From contig NC_086362.1 of the NCBI RefSeq assembly GCF_036324505.1, positions 11,281,043 through 11,345,042 on the forward strand: a stretch of 64,000 nucleotides of DNA. Direction: 5' to 3'. The notes under the pieces were generated by a model that had not been told where the DNA came from, made no database searches, and saw only the letters and a list, made by a program, of their open reading frames with translations. Origin of the DNA: Eleginops maclovinus. Taxonomy: Eukaryota > Chordata > Actinopteri > Perciformes > Eleginopidae. This document shows, one piece after another, positions 1 through 10,711 of this stretch (position 1 is its first letter; the number at the start of each line of letters is the position of its first letter). Both the position numbers and the translations under genes were made by a program.

Positions 1-675
1 ATGTGTCCAAAGTTCTTTTAATTCATAGGAAATATTGTAAATAATAAACTCAGAGAACATGCATTTATGAACCCAACCATTCTGAAAAACCCAAAGTCCA
101 AAACTAGCCAGAAATGAAATGATCAGTTGAATAGGTAGACTGACTGAAAAAAAAATCAGCAACTAATTGATTCATTCATTCATATTTTTTTTCAATTAAT
201 TTGTCACAATTTCCTGTCATTCTATAGGCTTAAAGATTAATGGAGTATGGAGTAATCAGCAGATTATTCAATTATTAACATAATTGGTATTTGTAGCTTT
301 CAAGTCAGTTTTCAAGTTAGGTTACTATGGTCGAGGTTGGGGGAATATTATAATTATGGGAAATATTATAGCAAATGTATAATAAAAAAGAAATAAAAGA
401 AATACATCTTTTTCTTTAGACTTTCTGGAAAACTAATCTGCTCTATTGGATTTGAAAGATGTGCTATATGGACCAAAACTGTTTGCATTGACAGTGAGGG
501 TTAGGGTTGGGGGTTGGGGGGGGGTTCTGTGTGATATGACCCTTTAATATATGTTACTGCCTTAAATGTCACCAGTAAGCAGCCGAAATGTGAACATATT
601 TAGTCCAGAGAATACTTTACTGTTTGTATCAAAGATAGAGACGTATTAAGCACTGTTTGTTTATTTCTTCTGCAG

Positions 676-1154
676 GCAAAACTTTCGAATCACAACTTAA
701 TCCGACCACTATTGCCCTGGGGCTATCAAACATCGCTCTTGGGATTATGACAGTCATCCTCGTGTACACACTTTGCAGGAGGAGAGGTTCCACAGGTATT
801 ACACCATGAGTTGTAACGGTCAGCTTTAATCAGATCCACATTCTGCAGTGCAGAAATTGACTGGCGTTATCTTTGTTTGTTTCTTCAGCATCAACTGATG
901 GGTCGTCAGAAGGCCATCAGGTATGAGTTTGTCTCCAACAATGTCCTTTGTGTGCCGCATTTGACCTTTTCCGATTGATTTGTACCATGCATTTTGATTT
1001 CCAGCTTCTGAATCATTTGAATTTCCATTCCTCACAGACTAGTGATGTAGTCACCTATACAGACCCTATAAGCCTGCCCCGCAGACAACCTGCAGTGAGA
1101 TACTGCAAAGGTTCTGTCCTTTATTCTGAAGTCAGAAACTGTCAACCAAACTGA
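676..1154 (+). CDS. 3' exons of an inhibitory Ig-superfamily (NITR-type) receptor, partial
   Basis: Three exons are visible: 676-795, 889-920 and 1038-1154 (stop TGA 1152-1154); the Ig-domain exons lie left of the window. The first encodes a hydrophobic membrane segment (TIALGLSNIALGIMTVILVY) followed by a basic CRRRG stop-transfer stretch. The last encodes the tail with TYTDP and a canonical ITIM, VLYSEV, close to the C terminus. Exon borders follow AG/GT signals, and the intron phases (1, 1, 0) equal those of the NITR and single-V genes downstream. A C-terminal YSxVR motif also ends the NITR at 3347-6440, which is why NITR is the preferred family. ITIMs of this kind recruit SH2 phosphatases. 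Family assignment is inferred, because no Ig domain is in view. Confidence 0.72.
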
Positions 1155-3346
1155 AAAGATTCATCTTAAGAAAGTGGACAACAAGGAAGAATGAAGACTG
1201 ATGGAGCATGAATGGATACATCCATGTCCTATCCGAGTCGGCAGCAGACCTAATCCATGGATGGGCATTTGATTTGCGGGGTCAGGCCCAAAGTAAAAAT
1301 AATGGTGTTCTGACGTGAAAACAACAACAAAGTATTTTCCTATTTAAGAAATGACAACGCAAATTTCCCGGGGCATTGTAGATGTGTTGACGGCCCGACA
1401 GAGCGAGATAGTGGGGACAACAGAACAATTCAAGCCTGGAATTTCCGTAGGTTTTTTATTTTGATAAAAAAGCTCTATATTGATGCATTTTTTAATGCGT
1501 TCTGGCTACTGATTTACATGCAAAGAACACGTCTCGATCAAGAGTAAATGTATAAAATTACAGCTGACACACATGTATATTTTGAGGATTAAATATGAAT
1601 TGTGATGTAAAATTATTCACGCTTTGCCATATCTCCTCTTCTGCCTGTGTCGCCCAGGGCTGACTATTCTGTGGATTGATGTAACATACTGTATATTGTA
1701 CTGCCAGTGCACTATAACACAAATGTAACATGGAAATAATAAACATATAATTCAGTGAACATTAATTGTAGCAGCATCCAAAAACCATGCTTTTCTTTGA
1801 AGTGAATAAGAGATGACATATCTCAGTGAGCAATGAGTTGCAACAATGCTCAACACTGCAATTGACAAAAAAACCGAAGTAGAATTCTACACTTCCTTTA
1901 CTCACTTAAAGACAGAAGCTTCACAATAGACAATAAGACAGAAAAAGCAACAATAAAAAGTAATAATAACTAAGTAGTACGGTACATTTAAATGACATTG
2001 GGCTAATTTAGTGTCTGCAGTCACCAGAGTGAAATGTGCTGAAAGATTTGACCATGCTCAAAAATCCCCTCTGGTCTATATATAGCATCATCTATCTAAA
2101 AGCGTAAGCAGATGGTGCAACATCTTTGTTTTTCACGCTTGTTTTGTCTCCTGTGGTGAATATCGTCTGAGCTACCTTGAGCAAGTTTCCACTGGTGGAA
2201 ACTTAAGGCCTCGTGCAGCCACAGGAAGACAGGCCTGGGGTCTACAGGCCACAATGTATAGCAACTCAGACAAAACAAGGGTCATGTCTTAAATGCAGGC
2301 TGTGTACACAAAGTGAGAAATGCAATCTCACCAGCAAAAGACAGAATGGTTACTGCTGAAATAATGCAGTAGGAAGTCAGAGAGTATTAACCTACTTTAT
2401 TTATAAGTAGGTGCCTGTTATATATTATCACAATTCAGTAATAGTTGTGCTTCCAGGCTCTGAATGACTTTGTGTGACAAAGGAAAATTCCCAAAAGAAA
2501 AAAGACCCACATGAATTGTATAGGGTGAAAAGTATGGTCTGCCAATAAGCATTTTTATTATATAACCAAGAAACCTTTGCAAACAATTCTGGATGAACAT
2601 GATGCACGTCCAAGTACATGTTAGGGTTTACACTTGATCCTAAATTAGACAAATCTTTCGCATTAATAGTATCATTAATGGTATGGTATCAATCTACCCT
2701 CATCCTATCCTGACAAAGCAGTTTCCTAACAGCAGGAAGTCAGTCAGTGGGAGTCAACTAGCCTGCTACTTATTTTTGCATTTGTGGCCAATACAAATAT
2801 GAAAGATGAAAAAAAGTTAAGCACCCCAAATTGCCATTTTCTGTAGATATAGACTGTAGACAGGTCTATATCTCTGTGAAAAACACTTTCACTTTTCAAA
2901 ACCTGCATGCTGTATTAGTCTGCAAAGTATTACTATTACTGTTTATTTCTAGTGGTTTCAGACCAAGCCTTTTAATTTTGTTTTCCTTTCTTGGTGATAG
3001 GACTATAGAAAAAACAATTCATGCCCTTAACCGTGGATCAGACACAAGAACAACACATCAAATTTGGATTTATGTTTTTGAATAAATAACATGGGAAAGC
3101 ATTCCTTCCACTGCCGACTCATGCCGATAATTATATGGAAAGTTGTTACAAAATAAACAATGTTGAGCAGCTTCAACTATGTAGTATCTTGGATGAGACC
3201 AAAAATGTCAAGTAGGGGAATAAACATGTGATCACCATTTCTGAAATAGGACCTCCAATCTGATTGGCTGATCAAACACAGTGTTCTCTGTGAAGAGTGG
3301 AGAACCAACAGAGATGCAATTCATTCAACAGAGCACTTGAAGCACG
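1155..3346. other. 3' UTR and intergenic spacer
   Basis: The 3' UTR of the first receptor probably ends after the AATAAA at 1738-1743. From there to the next start codon the sequence is AT-rich, with only short scattered open frames. A CCAAT-type GATTGGCTG lies at about 3261, just upstream of the NITR start. No gene is recognised here. Confidence 0.5.
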
Positions 3347-6300
3347 ATGACACCTCCAAACGGTGCTTTGCACGTCCTATGTCTGCTCTTGGCAAATGTC
3401 GGTAAGTTGTGTTTTTTATAGTCTTTTTTTTTTAACTTCATAATATGACTATGCTTGTAAAACAGTAGCATTAAATTCATTTTCTGTTTTCTTTCTCCTC
3501 AGCTCATACGACATCTTTGAAATCATCACATTATCATTTACATGTTGGGGAAAGTGTGACTTTGACTTGTGCCTTCGATGACTTCAGTGTTAATACAGTG
3601 ATGTTTTACTGGTATAAGCAAGTTCTTGGACAGCAACCAAAGTTGCTGTCTACATTGTATCGGCATAATGAGACACCAGGTCACTTTGATGATGGATTGA
3701 ACAAAACTTCACGCTTCTCTCTGGATACCAAAAATGCTGAAAACAACTTGAAGATAACACATCTGCAAATATCAGACTCAGCTACATACTTCTGTGTGGG
3801 GAGCGATTTATATAGCTTTAAATTCGGTGAAGGAATTACCGTCAATGTAAAAGGTTCAGGTTTGAACATCCCAGCTTTGGTTCGTCAGTCAGTATCTGAG
3901 ATCATCCAGCCTGGAGGCTCTTTGACTCTGAACTGTACACTACACAGGGGCAGCTGTGATGGAGAACACAGCGTTTACTGGTTTAAAAACTCAGAGGAGA
4001 CTCCAGGACTCATTTACACCCAGGGAGGCAGCAGTGATCAGTGTGAGAGGAAGCCCAACACTCAAACACACACCTGTGACTACAACCTGCCAATGAAGAA
4101 CCTGAATCTTTCTCATGCTGGGACCTACTACTGTGCTGTTTCCTCATGTGGACACATACTGTTTGGAGACGGGACCAAACTGAAATTGAAGGTAAGCAAC
4201 TTTACGGCAGAGGTTGTCTCATTTAGGGATGATAACTACTTGAATGATGGGTTTGCATTTTTTAAGTATTTAGTAATAATGGCCACAGGGTGACAAGGTG
4301 TCCCGCTTTGTATGGGACTACGCAGCATTTTTATCATTTGTCCCCAACACTTAGCCGATGTCCCGCATTTGATTGACAGTCGCCCTTCTAACACTTGGCT
4401 TTTATCCAAAGGTGTTTAGAAATAAGAGAGGGCTATTACCATTAGCTGTGTCAGATGTCAATCAATCAACAGATAAATGTATTAACTTATGGGTGTAGCC
4501 GGTGGAGGACGATTCCCAGAGAGCTTTTGTGAGATTTGCCAGAATTTATTTTCAATTGCGCATTGAGGTGAATACGTTTTGAAGCCATGCTTCCCCGAAA
4601 CTCCCGAGAAACGCCTGGCCCATAAGGAAAATATCAATCCATGGATATATTCCTCCTGAGACCAAAAGTGGATTACCAAACAGATGAGGTACCAGCAGCT
4701 GATGATAGTTTGTTGGAAAAAAAATCCATTCCAAACAATTTAATTTCTTCACTTGCATAGTGTGCAACAGTTAAACCATAGTAAAGTGTAGTTATTAATA
4801 TTTATAAGCTAATAGTTTCAATAGTAATGTTTATTTGTTAAGGGCTGGATGGATATTATATTTAAATCCAAACTCACGTGTGACGCATTGTCCCTCACAA
4901 ATGTCCCATATGTGGCTTGGGCGCCTTGTCACCCTAACTAGTCATAATTCTTTCCTAGCGCAACTCCACCACAATATTACAAAGTTTAGCTAATTCTAAT
5001 AAAAGGATATTGTTGTTGGGACAGTTTTGCGTTGTTATATTGCTAGTGTTACATGCTGGAAACATACAGTACCTACATTCCTCTATCAAGTATTTCTTTG
5101 CTGCAGCTCAGAAACTAGACAATTTGTATGGAAACACAAGAGATCTTTGTGCTAAAATGACTGATATTTGAGGATAAATAGGGGATTTGGTCTCATATTT
5201 TGTATAGTAGTTGTGTTAGCTAACACCAACCAGAAAACAGTGAACATTTTATTTTGTTTCAACTGGCATGTCACATCTAAGTATTTAAAAGTAAAAAAAA
5301 GTCGGACTGCCTAAAGCCTCAAATAAGTTTGACCTCAAATTTGAATTTGATCCCATATCATTTACAATAATCTCCCGTAGGTAAATGTGTCTTTGTGACT
5401 AGTAGCTTCTAAAATGACCAATAACCTTTAAATGTACAACTAGGCTTGTAAGTATTGTGTATTTAAAGATATATAGTTGAAAAAATTGAATCCTATCATT
5501 TACCAACATTGAGGAAAACATCTAGAAGCTCTGTCATTTATCCCGGGGTCTCGCTCTTTACAGATGAAGATGTCTCTCATGCCTTGGTGTATTTCTTGAG
5601 TGGAGCTTTGGCTGTCAGCATCCTCCTGGTCATTTTACTGGTTATCTCAGTGTTCAAGATGAATAAAAGAAACTGCCAACATCCAGGTAACTATTACTAT
5701 TTGGAGGCTGAATACAAGTATTGAGCGCATATCGTGTCAAAAATAACATGACTTAATTTTGTCTCAACCAGAGTGCAATGCGACTCCGCATACAGAAGTG
5801 AGTATACTTTTTCCATGTCTGCTGGTTCTATAGCTCATGTGCGCTATACAATCATCAGGTTAACAATATTAATTATGTTTGACAAAAGGGGTGTTATATA
5901 CAGGAATATTTCATTTGAATAATACACATATGATAATATAAGTAAAAAATACCTTTCAATCATTTAAGTTTTATTCTGTGGATCCTTTGCTTCTATTTGC
6001 CAAACCTGTTGGTTTGGACAAACAATAGACAAAACACACATTCAATCCATGATGAAGATGAATTTGACTGAAAGCAATTAAGCAAAATGTTGTTTTTTTA
6101 ATTGTTCTATAAATATTTTCATCATTAATTCATTTTCCTAATCTTACAGTGAACATCTGATGTCAGGGCAACACTTTTTGACTAATGAGCTGATGCTCAT
6201 TTGTCAAATATAATATATAATTATAATATATAATAATATATGTTATTTTTTTCTCAGTAAATGCCTGTGTTTTTTTCTTGGTGTACCACAATACTGATTC

Positions 6301-6440
6301 ATTTTCTGTTCCTTTAGCAGTTCGGTGAAGACGCAGAGAACCTTCATTATGCTGCTTTAAGGCAACACAATGGCAACAGATCAAGAAGGGAGGGAGGAAA
6401 CACCCAGTCAGAATGTGTGTACTCCAGTGTAAGGCAGTAA
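3347..6440 (+). CDS. Novel immune-type receptor (NITR), two Ig domains with ITIM tail
   Basis: Exons are 3347-3401 (signal peptide, MTPPNGALHVLCLLLANV), 3503-4191 (both Ig domains), 5564-5686 (membrane), 5772-5797 and 6318-6440 (tail). The first V domain has CAFDD, WYKQ, DSATYFC and a J-like FGEGI. The second, V/C2-like, has the extra cysteines typical of NITRs (RGSC, YYCAVSSC) and a second J-like FGDGT. The tail carries a canonical ITIM, LHYAAL, and a C-terminal CVYSSVRQ. Such receptors are natural-killer-like surface molecules of teleosts. Two oddities: both domains share one exon, whereas the convergent paralogue has an intron between them, and exon 2 ends in phase 0 although the membrane exon needs phase 1. 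The gene may therefore be frameshifted or have an unseen small exon. A poly(A) signal lies at 6495-6500. Confidence 0.85.
4287..4938. mobile_element. Non-autonomous DNA element (MITE-like) in the NITR intron
   Basis: AGGGTGACAAGG at the left end is matched by CCTTGTCACCCT at the right end, giving imperfect terminal inverted repeats around about 650 bp inside the intron after the Ig exon. No coding capacity is seen. The ends resemble those of fish hAT-type elements. No convincing 8-bp target duplication was found, so the class is uncertain. Confidence 0.5.
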
Positions 6441-8574
6441 TGCTGAAATTGTTTCTGTATACCAAGATATTTGTTTAAAGAATCATTTAAATTCAATAAA
6501 TACAAAAACTTGCCTTGCAATAAAAGCTTTTCCCCCAGATAAAAATGTTGAGCAAATGAGTGTTTCACTATACCACTTGTTTCCCTTATTCATTAAAGAT
6601 CAAGCGCTAAACTGTATTTCAACAATACATTAGATGTATACAAAACATGTCTGTTTTGCTCAAAATACCAAAAAAAACATGAATTATAGCATAAACCCCT
6701 CAGTTTCAGCCATCTAGCTTTAAATGCAAATAAGCTGCTGCTGGCCACGCCCCTTTTCTGACTTGTTTCTGGCTCTCCGCCCCCCACCCGAGCAGCTTCA
6801 TGTTAACGGTGAACACTGCGAAGCGTTTCACAATGTCCAACGGCAGAAACTCAAGCGGCGCAAGGGTTCATTTATGATCCTGAATCCGACCCTGAGCAAT
6901 AGCAACAGCCAGAGGCCGAAGTTAGAATTTTTGCAGCCTAAAACAGAAGGGCGTCTACTCATCTTAGACATCCTGCTGAAATCGGTGGCCAAAAATACAC
7001 AGACACACAGAGGTGCTGGGGGAGGAGATTCGGGAGGAGATTCAGGTAGGAGGGTGGGCGGGGGCTTACCGTGGTTGGTTTGTTGCAAATGTCATATAAC
7101 CCACAAAATACAACCTGACGTTAACTGTGAAGAGCAATCATTCACATCATATATTCAGCAATTTGCCAAAGTCAGCAGAGAACACTCATTGCAGGTTGAT
7201 TATTCTACATGCTGCCACACATAGAAACATTATTGGATCTCATCTATAGATCATATGCAAATCGTTACTAATGGTACAAAGAGTAATGGACAGGAAATAA
7301 GACTTTCCTTAACTTGGGTAGGTCGAACACAGGGAATGCCATGAACTCCATCCGGTTCTTCGAACAACTGCCACTCCTTTTACTCTTAAGTACATCACTG
7401 CTTTTTGTTGTTGGTTTTTAGGAAAGATGTCCAAATCAGGACAGTCAGCGATCTCCTCCTTTAGCCACTCTAACTCCTCTTCTGCTAGTCCATGCTCTCT
7501 TTTGTTTGTTTCCCCCCTTCAATCAGCTCCCAGGTGAGTCCCATTTATCCCCTGCTCCAACTAAAAAGGGCTATTTCCGGACGTTTCTCTTGCACACATC
7601 TCCACAGGCCGCATAAAGGATGACTTTGTGATTGTGCTTTACACAAACAATTAAAACCAAATTTAGGTCCAATTGTTTTAACTGTTTATTTGGCTTTGAA
7701 CATAGCCAAATCACAGATGACCTACAGTGACTTAGGTGCAGAAACCTAAGGATGATTGACAGCTGCTGTGGCAAAAGACATCCGTTGTTGCTTGTATTTT
7801 TTTCATTTCAATATTATATCTTTATATGTTTTGCTGTAATTAAGTAGACTTCTACCACTGTGATATGGCATGGATACATAACATAAAATATACAAAATGT
7901 TTTCAAAGGTGGATAATTACTAAATGAATGGAACAAAATGCTTGGCATGTTATGTGTAATAAATAGAATTAAGAATGATTTTCTTAATATCCTTTGTGTT
8001 GTGTTCCATTTTAGATTCACCACAGAAAACAGGCCACCCTTTTTGTCCTTTTCTCTAATGGATCTTGTGGTTGTCAGTACCTTCCTATACATGTATGTTC
8101 TTTTCTGTTGTGTGCAGTACGGTGCATACTTGCGATCATGTGCTCACCCTGCGTGGGAGGCCTCAAGCAGGATGTCCTCATTTTCTTACAAGGAACTTAC
8201 TAAGACTTACACTCTGTGAATGACAGGAACCTATTTCGTGATCACAAATATGTTCAGAAGCAGAAGTTAAATGCGTATTGTCTGTGTGTATTTCTTTTAA
8301 GTGCACACAGAAATCACAGAGCTTACAGTATGTAATAATGTGGTGAGGAAAACCTGAACACCGCTTAAGGGTCCTTTAGAAAATAGAGTCACACTGTTCT
8401 CACACTCTCCTTTGATAGTTATATTTTTTTATTGATTATGTGTTTGTTAAAAAAGTTGCTTTTCTTAATAAAAGAACAATACAACCAACATAAAACAAAA
8501 GTTTTGTTGCTAGCAGTTCTTAACTGTTATAGAGATTCAGAGCAAAGTCAACATTCAAATGTGTATTAAAGACT
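6441..8574. other. Convergent intergenic region, decayed repeat
   Basis: This is the space between the 3' ends of the two convergent NITR genes. Poly(A) signals of the left gene lie at about 6495-6524. The block at 6720-7220 has GC-rich, partly open sequence in several frames with simple GGA runs and looks like degraded transposon sequence of unknown class. A short open frame at 7938-8219 has no recognised homologue. No gene is called. Confidence 0.4.
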
Positions 8575-9687
8575 TCACCAGACCTTACTGATATAAACCA
8601 AGAAACAAATAGTTACAAAGAAGAAGATGACACCAATTCTGATGATGGAAAGCCAGACTAAGATTCTTATCTGTTGCTTTTGGTATTCAACATCAGCTTT
8701 GACGAGAAGCTTGCTCCCATTTCCAAACAGCACCTCCCCGCAGGAGACCACAGCGCAGTAGTAGGTCCCAGCATCACTGGAGCTCAGGTTGGTCTTCTTC
8801 AAATGGTACACGCAGCCCTGTGAAGGAGACTCTGCTGTGGAGAGGTGTTGACCCTTGTTCTTATGCACGTGAAGGATTCCTTGGCGACTTTCTTGTCTGA
8901 ACCAGTAAACACTGTGTTCGGCATCACAGGAACCAGTGTCTACGGTACAGTTGAGAGTCACGTCGCCTCCTGGCTCGATGGTCTCAGATACTGGGCCCTG
9001 GACTACTTTCTTGTGGTTGGTTCCTACAATCAGCAGACAAAAATTATTTCATTTTTGACTAGGACCTTTGTTATTTTATTATAATTTTAAAGCCTGTGAA
9101 GTAATTTGACAGGCATATCTCCAGTAAATTCTGCTTTCATGTTAGGTAAAAGCTAATACAACATAAGGAACATTACCTTTAACACTTAGAAAGATACCCT
9201 CTCCAAATTCCACTATGTTGGAGTGTGAGCTTCCACAGAAGTATGTAGCTGAATCGGAGGACTGAACGTCAGCGATGTCTAAATTATTAATCCCATGCTC
9301 CCTTTTCACAGAGAAACGAGGGTTCTTCTCCATCCAGGGGAAGACTTTGGATTGTTTATCATGCTTGTAAATATTAGACAGGAGCTCAGGTCTGCCTCCT
9401 AAGGTTTGTCGGTACCAGGAGAAGTGCATGGCGACTTGGCTGCTGTAGAAGCAATGTAAAGTCACATTGTCCCCAACACTGACGGAGTTAACCCCAGTGT
9501 CCTGTGTGACTGCTGTTGACCGGATCATTGCCGACAGATGAACTAGGTCAAAAAAACAGGTACAACATAAGCTCATGTTCAGTTCAACCATCTTAATTAG
9601 AATCACAGATATAATACGATTGATAGAAACAGACTTACACACTCCACAGAAGACCACACACAGGTTCATCGTCTCAGAGGTCTCCAT
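8575..9687 (-). CDS. NITR with charged membrane segment and no tail (candidate activating receptor)
   Basis: Exons on the minus strand are 9687-9639 (signal peptide start METSETMNLCVVFCGV), 9542-9177 (V domain: VTLHCF, WYRQ, DSATYFC, J-like FGEGI) and 9023-8575 (second domain: LNCTVDTGSC, YYCAVVSC, J-like FGNGS, then membrane segment). All phases join cleanly into 287 residues. The membrane segment reads LVWLSIIRIGVIFFFVTI, with Arg267 inside the hydrophobic run, and the protein stops seven residues after the segment with no tyrosine motif. In paired receptor families, a basic membrane residue with a short tail marks activating members that pair with an ITAM adaptor such as DAP12. The second domain and membrane segment share one exon. 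A GTAAGG inside the final codons could be a donor for further exons. A TATATATA run lies about 125 bp upstream of the start. Confidence 0.86.
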
Positions 9688-9865
9688 AACTGAAGGTGTT
9701 TGAGCAAAAGAGCACACACAAGCCAAAAAAGGAGGTTGCATTTGATTGGTTGGGAATAGGGTCAAACTTTGTGACACCTCAAACAACCGTTTTGGCCGCA
9801 CTAAAAAAGAATATATATAACATGGACTTACCCGTTGTGTTTGGCAATCAAAGTACTTGTTATAA

Positions 9866-10404
9866 AAATGTAGCAGTAAAGAATTAATACTTTATTTTCT
9901 GCCATGTGGTATTGTGGCTTTCTCATTAACGCAGAACATTTATACCATAACAAATAATATATCACGTGTTGTAAGAAAAATATTGCTCTTTCAGATTTAG
10001 TGTGGCCTATAACTACTTTTGAAGCCACATTTAATGATATTGAGAGCAATATAGGTCATTTAAAAACATGTAGAAATGTTTGCTTCATTTAAGAATTCAC
10101 AATTACACGTTTTGTATTAATTTCTCAAGAACAATTTTGGACATTTTGCATTCCTTCACACAGAAATATCCCTCCTTTAGAAGATGAATATGAATACAAC
10201 CTCTATGGTCACACTCTGAAAAGACATCTTACTGGAAAATCACATTTCAGAGTAGAAGGCGACTTAAAATGACCCCCTGACCAGGGTTAATGGACATATT
10301 GATTGGTACAGCATGCTAGGGTGATAACACATACTCAATCAGAGGGATGTTTTAGAGAAGGCAGCTCTGTAAGATCTGTAGTGACTCCTTGAGGAAACAA
10401 GATG
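9866..10404. repeat. Direct duplication, copy A (uninterrupted)
   Basis: About 540 bp is repeated at 10671-13545 with only scattered differences. Both copies begin AAATGTAGCAGTAAAG and end near CTCCTTGAGGA(A/G)ACAAGATG. Copy A is continuous across GCCATGTGGTATTG, the point where copy B carries the DNA transposon. It therefore serves as the empty site. No gene lies in it. Confidence 0.85.
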
Positions 10405-10711
10405 GAAAAGATATGCCTGATATAACTGCTTGATTTATTTTCTACAAACATCTCCATTTTGAACTTACTCAACCATCATTTCAGGTTGCACTCTTAACTT
10501 TTAGATTCCTAATGATGTAAGGGGTTCACTTAAGTGTATTTCCTATGGAGCAGGGAGCTAAACTAAATACGTAGCTTCCAGTCTATCAAAAAGGCAGCAT
10601 CAGAAGGACAGTGTTGATATTAAACCAGACTTCAGTCATGAAGCCATGCTAGCAGCTCTGCATCAGCTACAAATGTAGCAGTAAAGAATTAATACTTTAT
10701 TTTCTGCCATG

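Noticed and set aside
6724..7224. 166-codon open frame on the plus strand
   Set aside because: Composition is GC-rich and repetitive, other frames look equally like decayed coding sequence, and no splice or family support is seen. Treated as old repeat.
7938..8219. 93-codon frame with a hydrophobic stretch and SYKEL near its end
   Set aside because: The tyrosine context is not a canonical ITIM, and no accompanying exons with matching phase were found; position between two convergent 3' ends argues against a gene.
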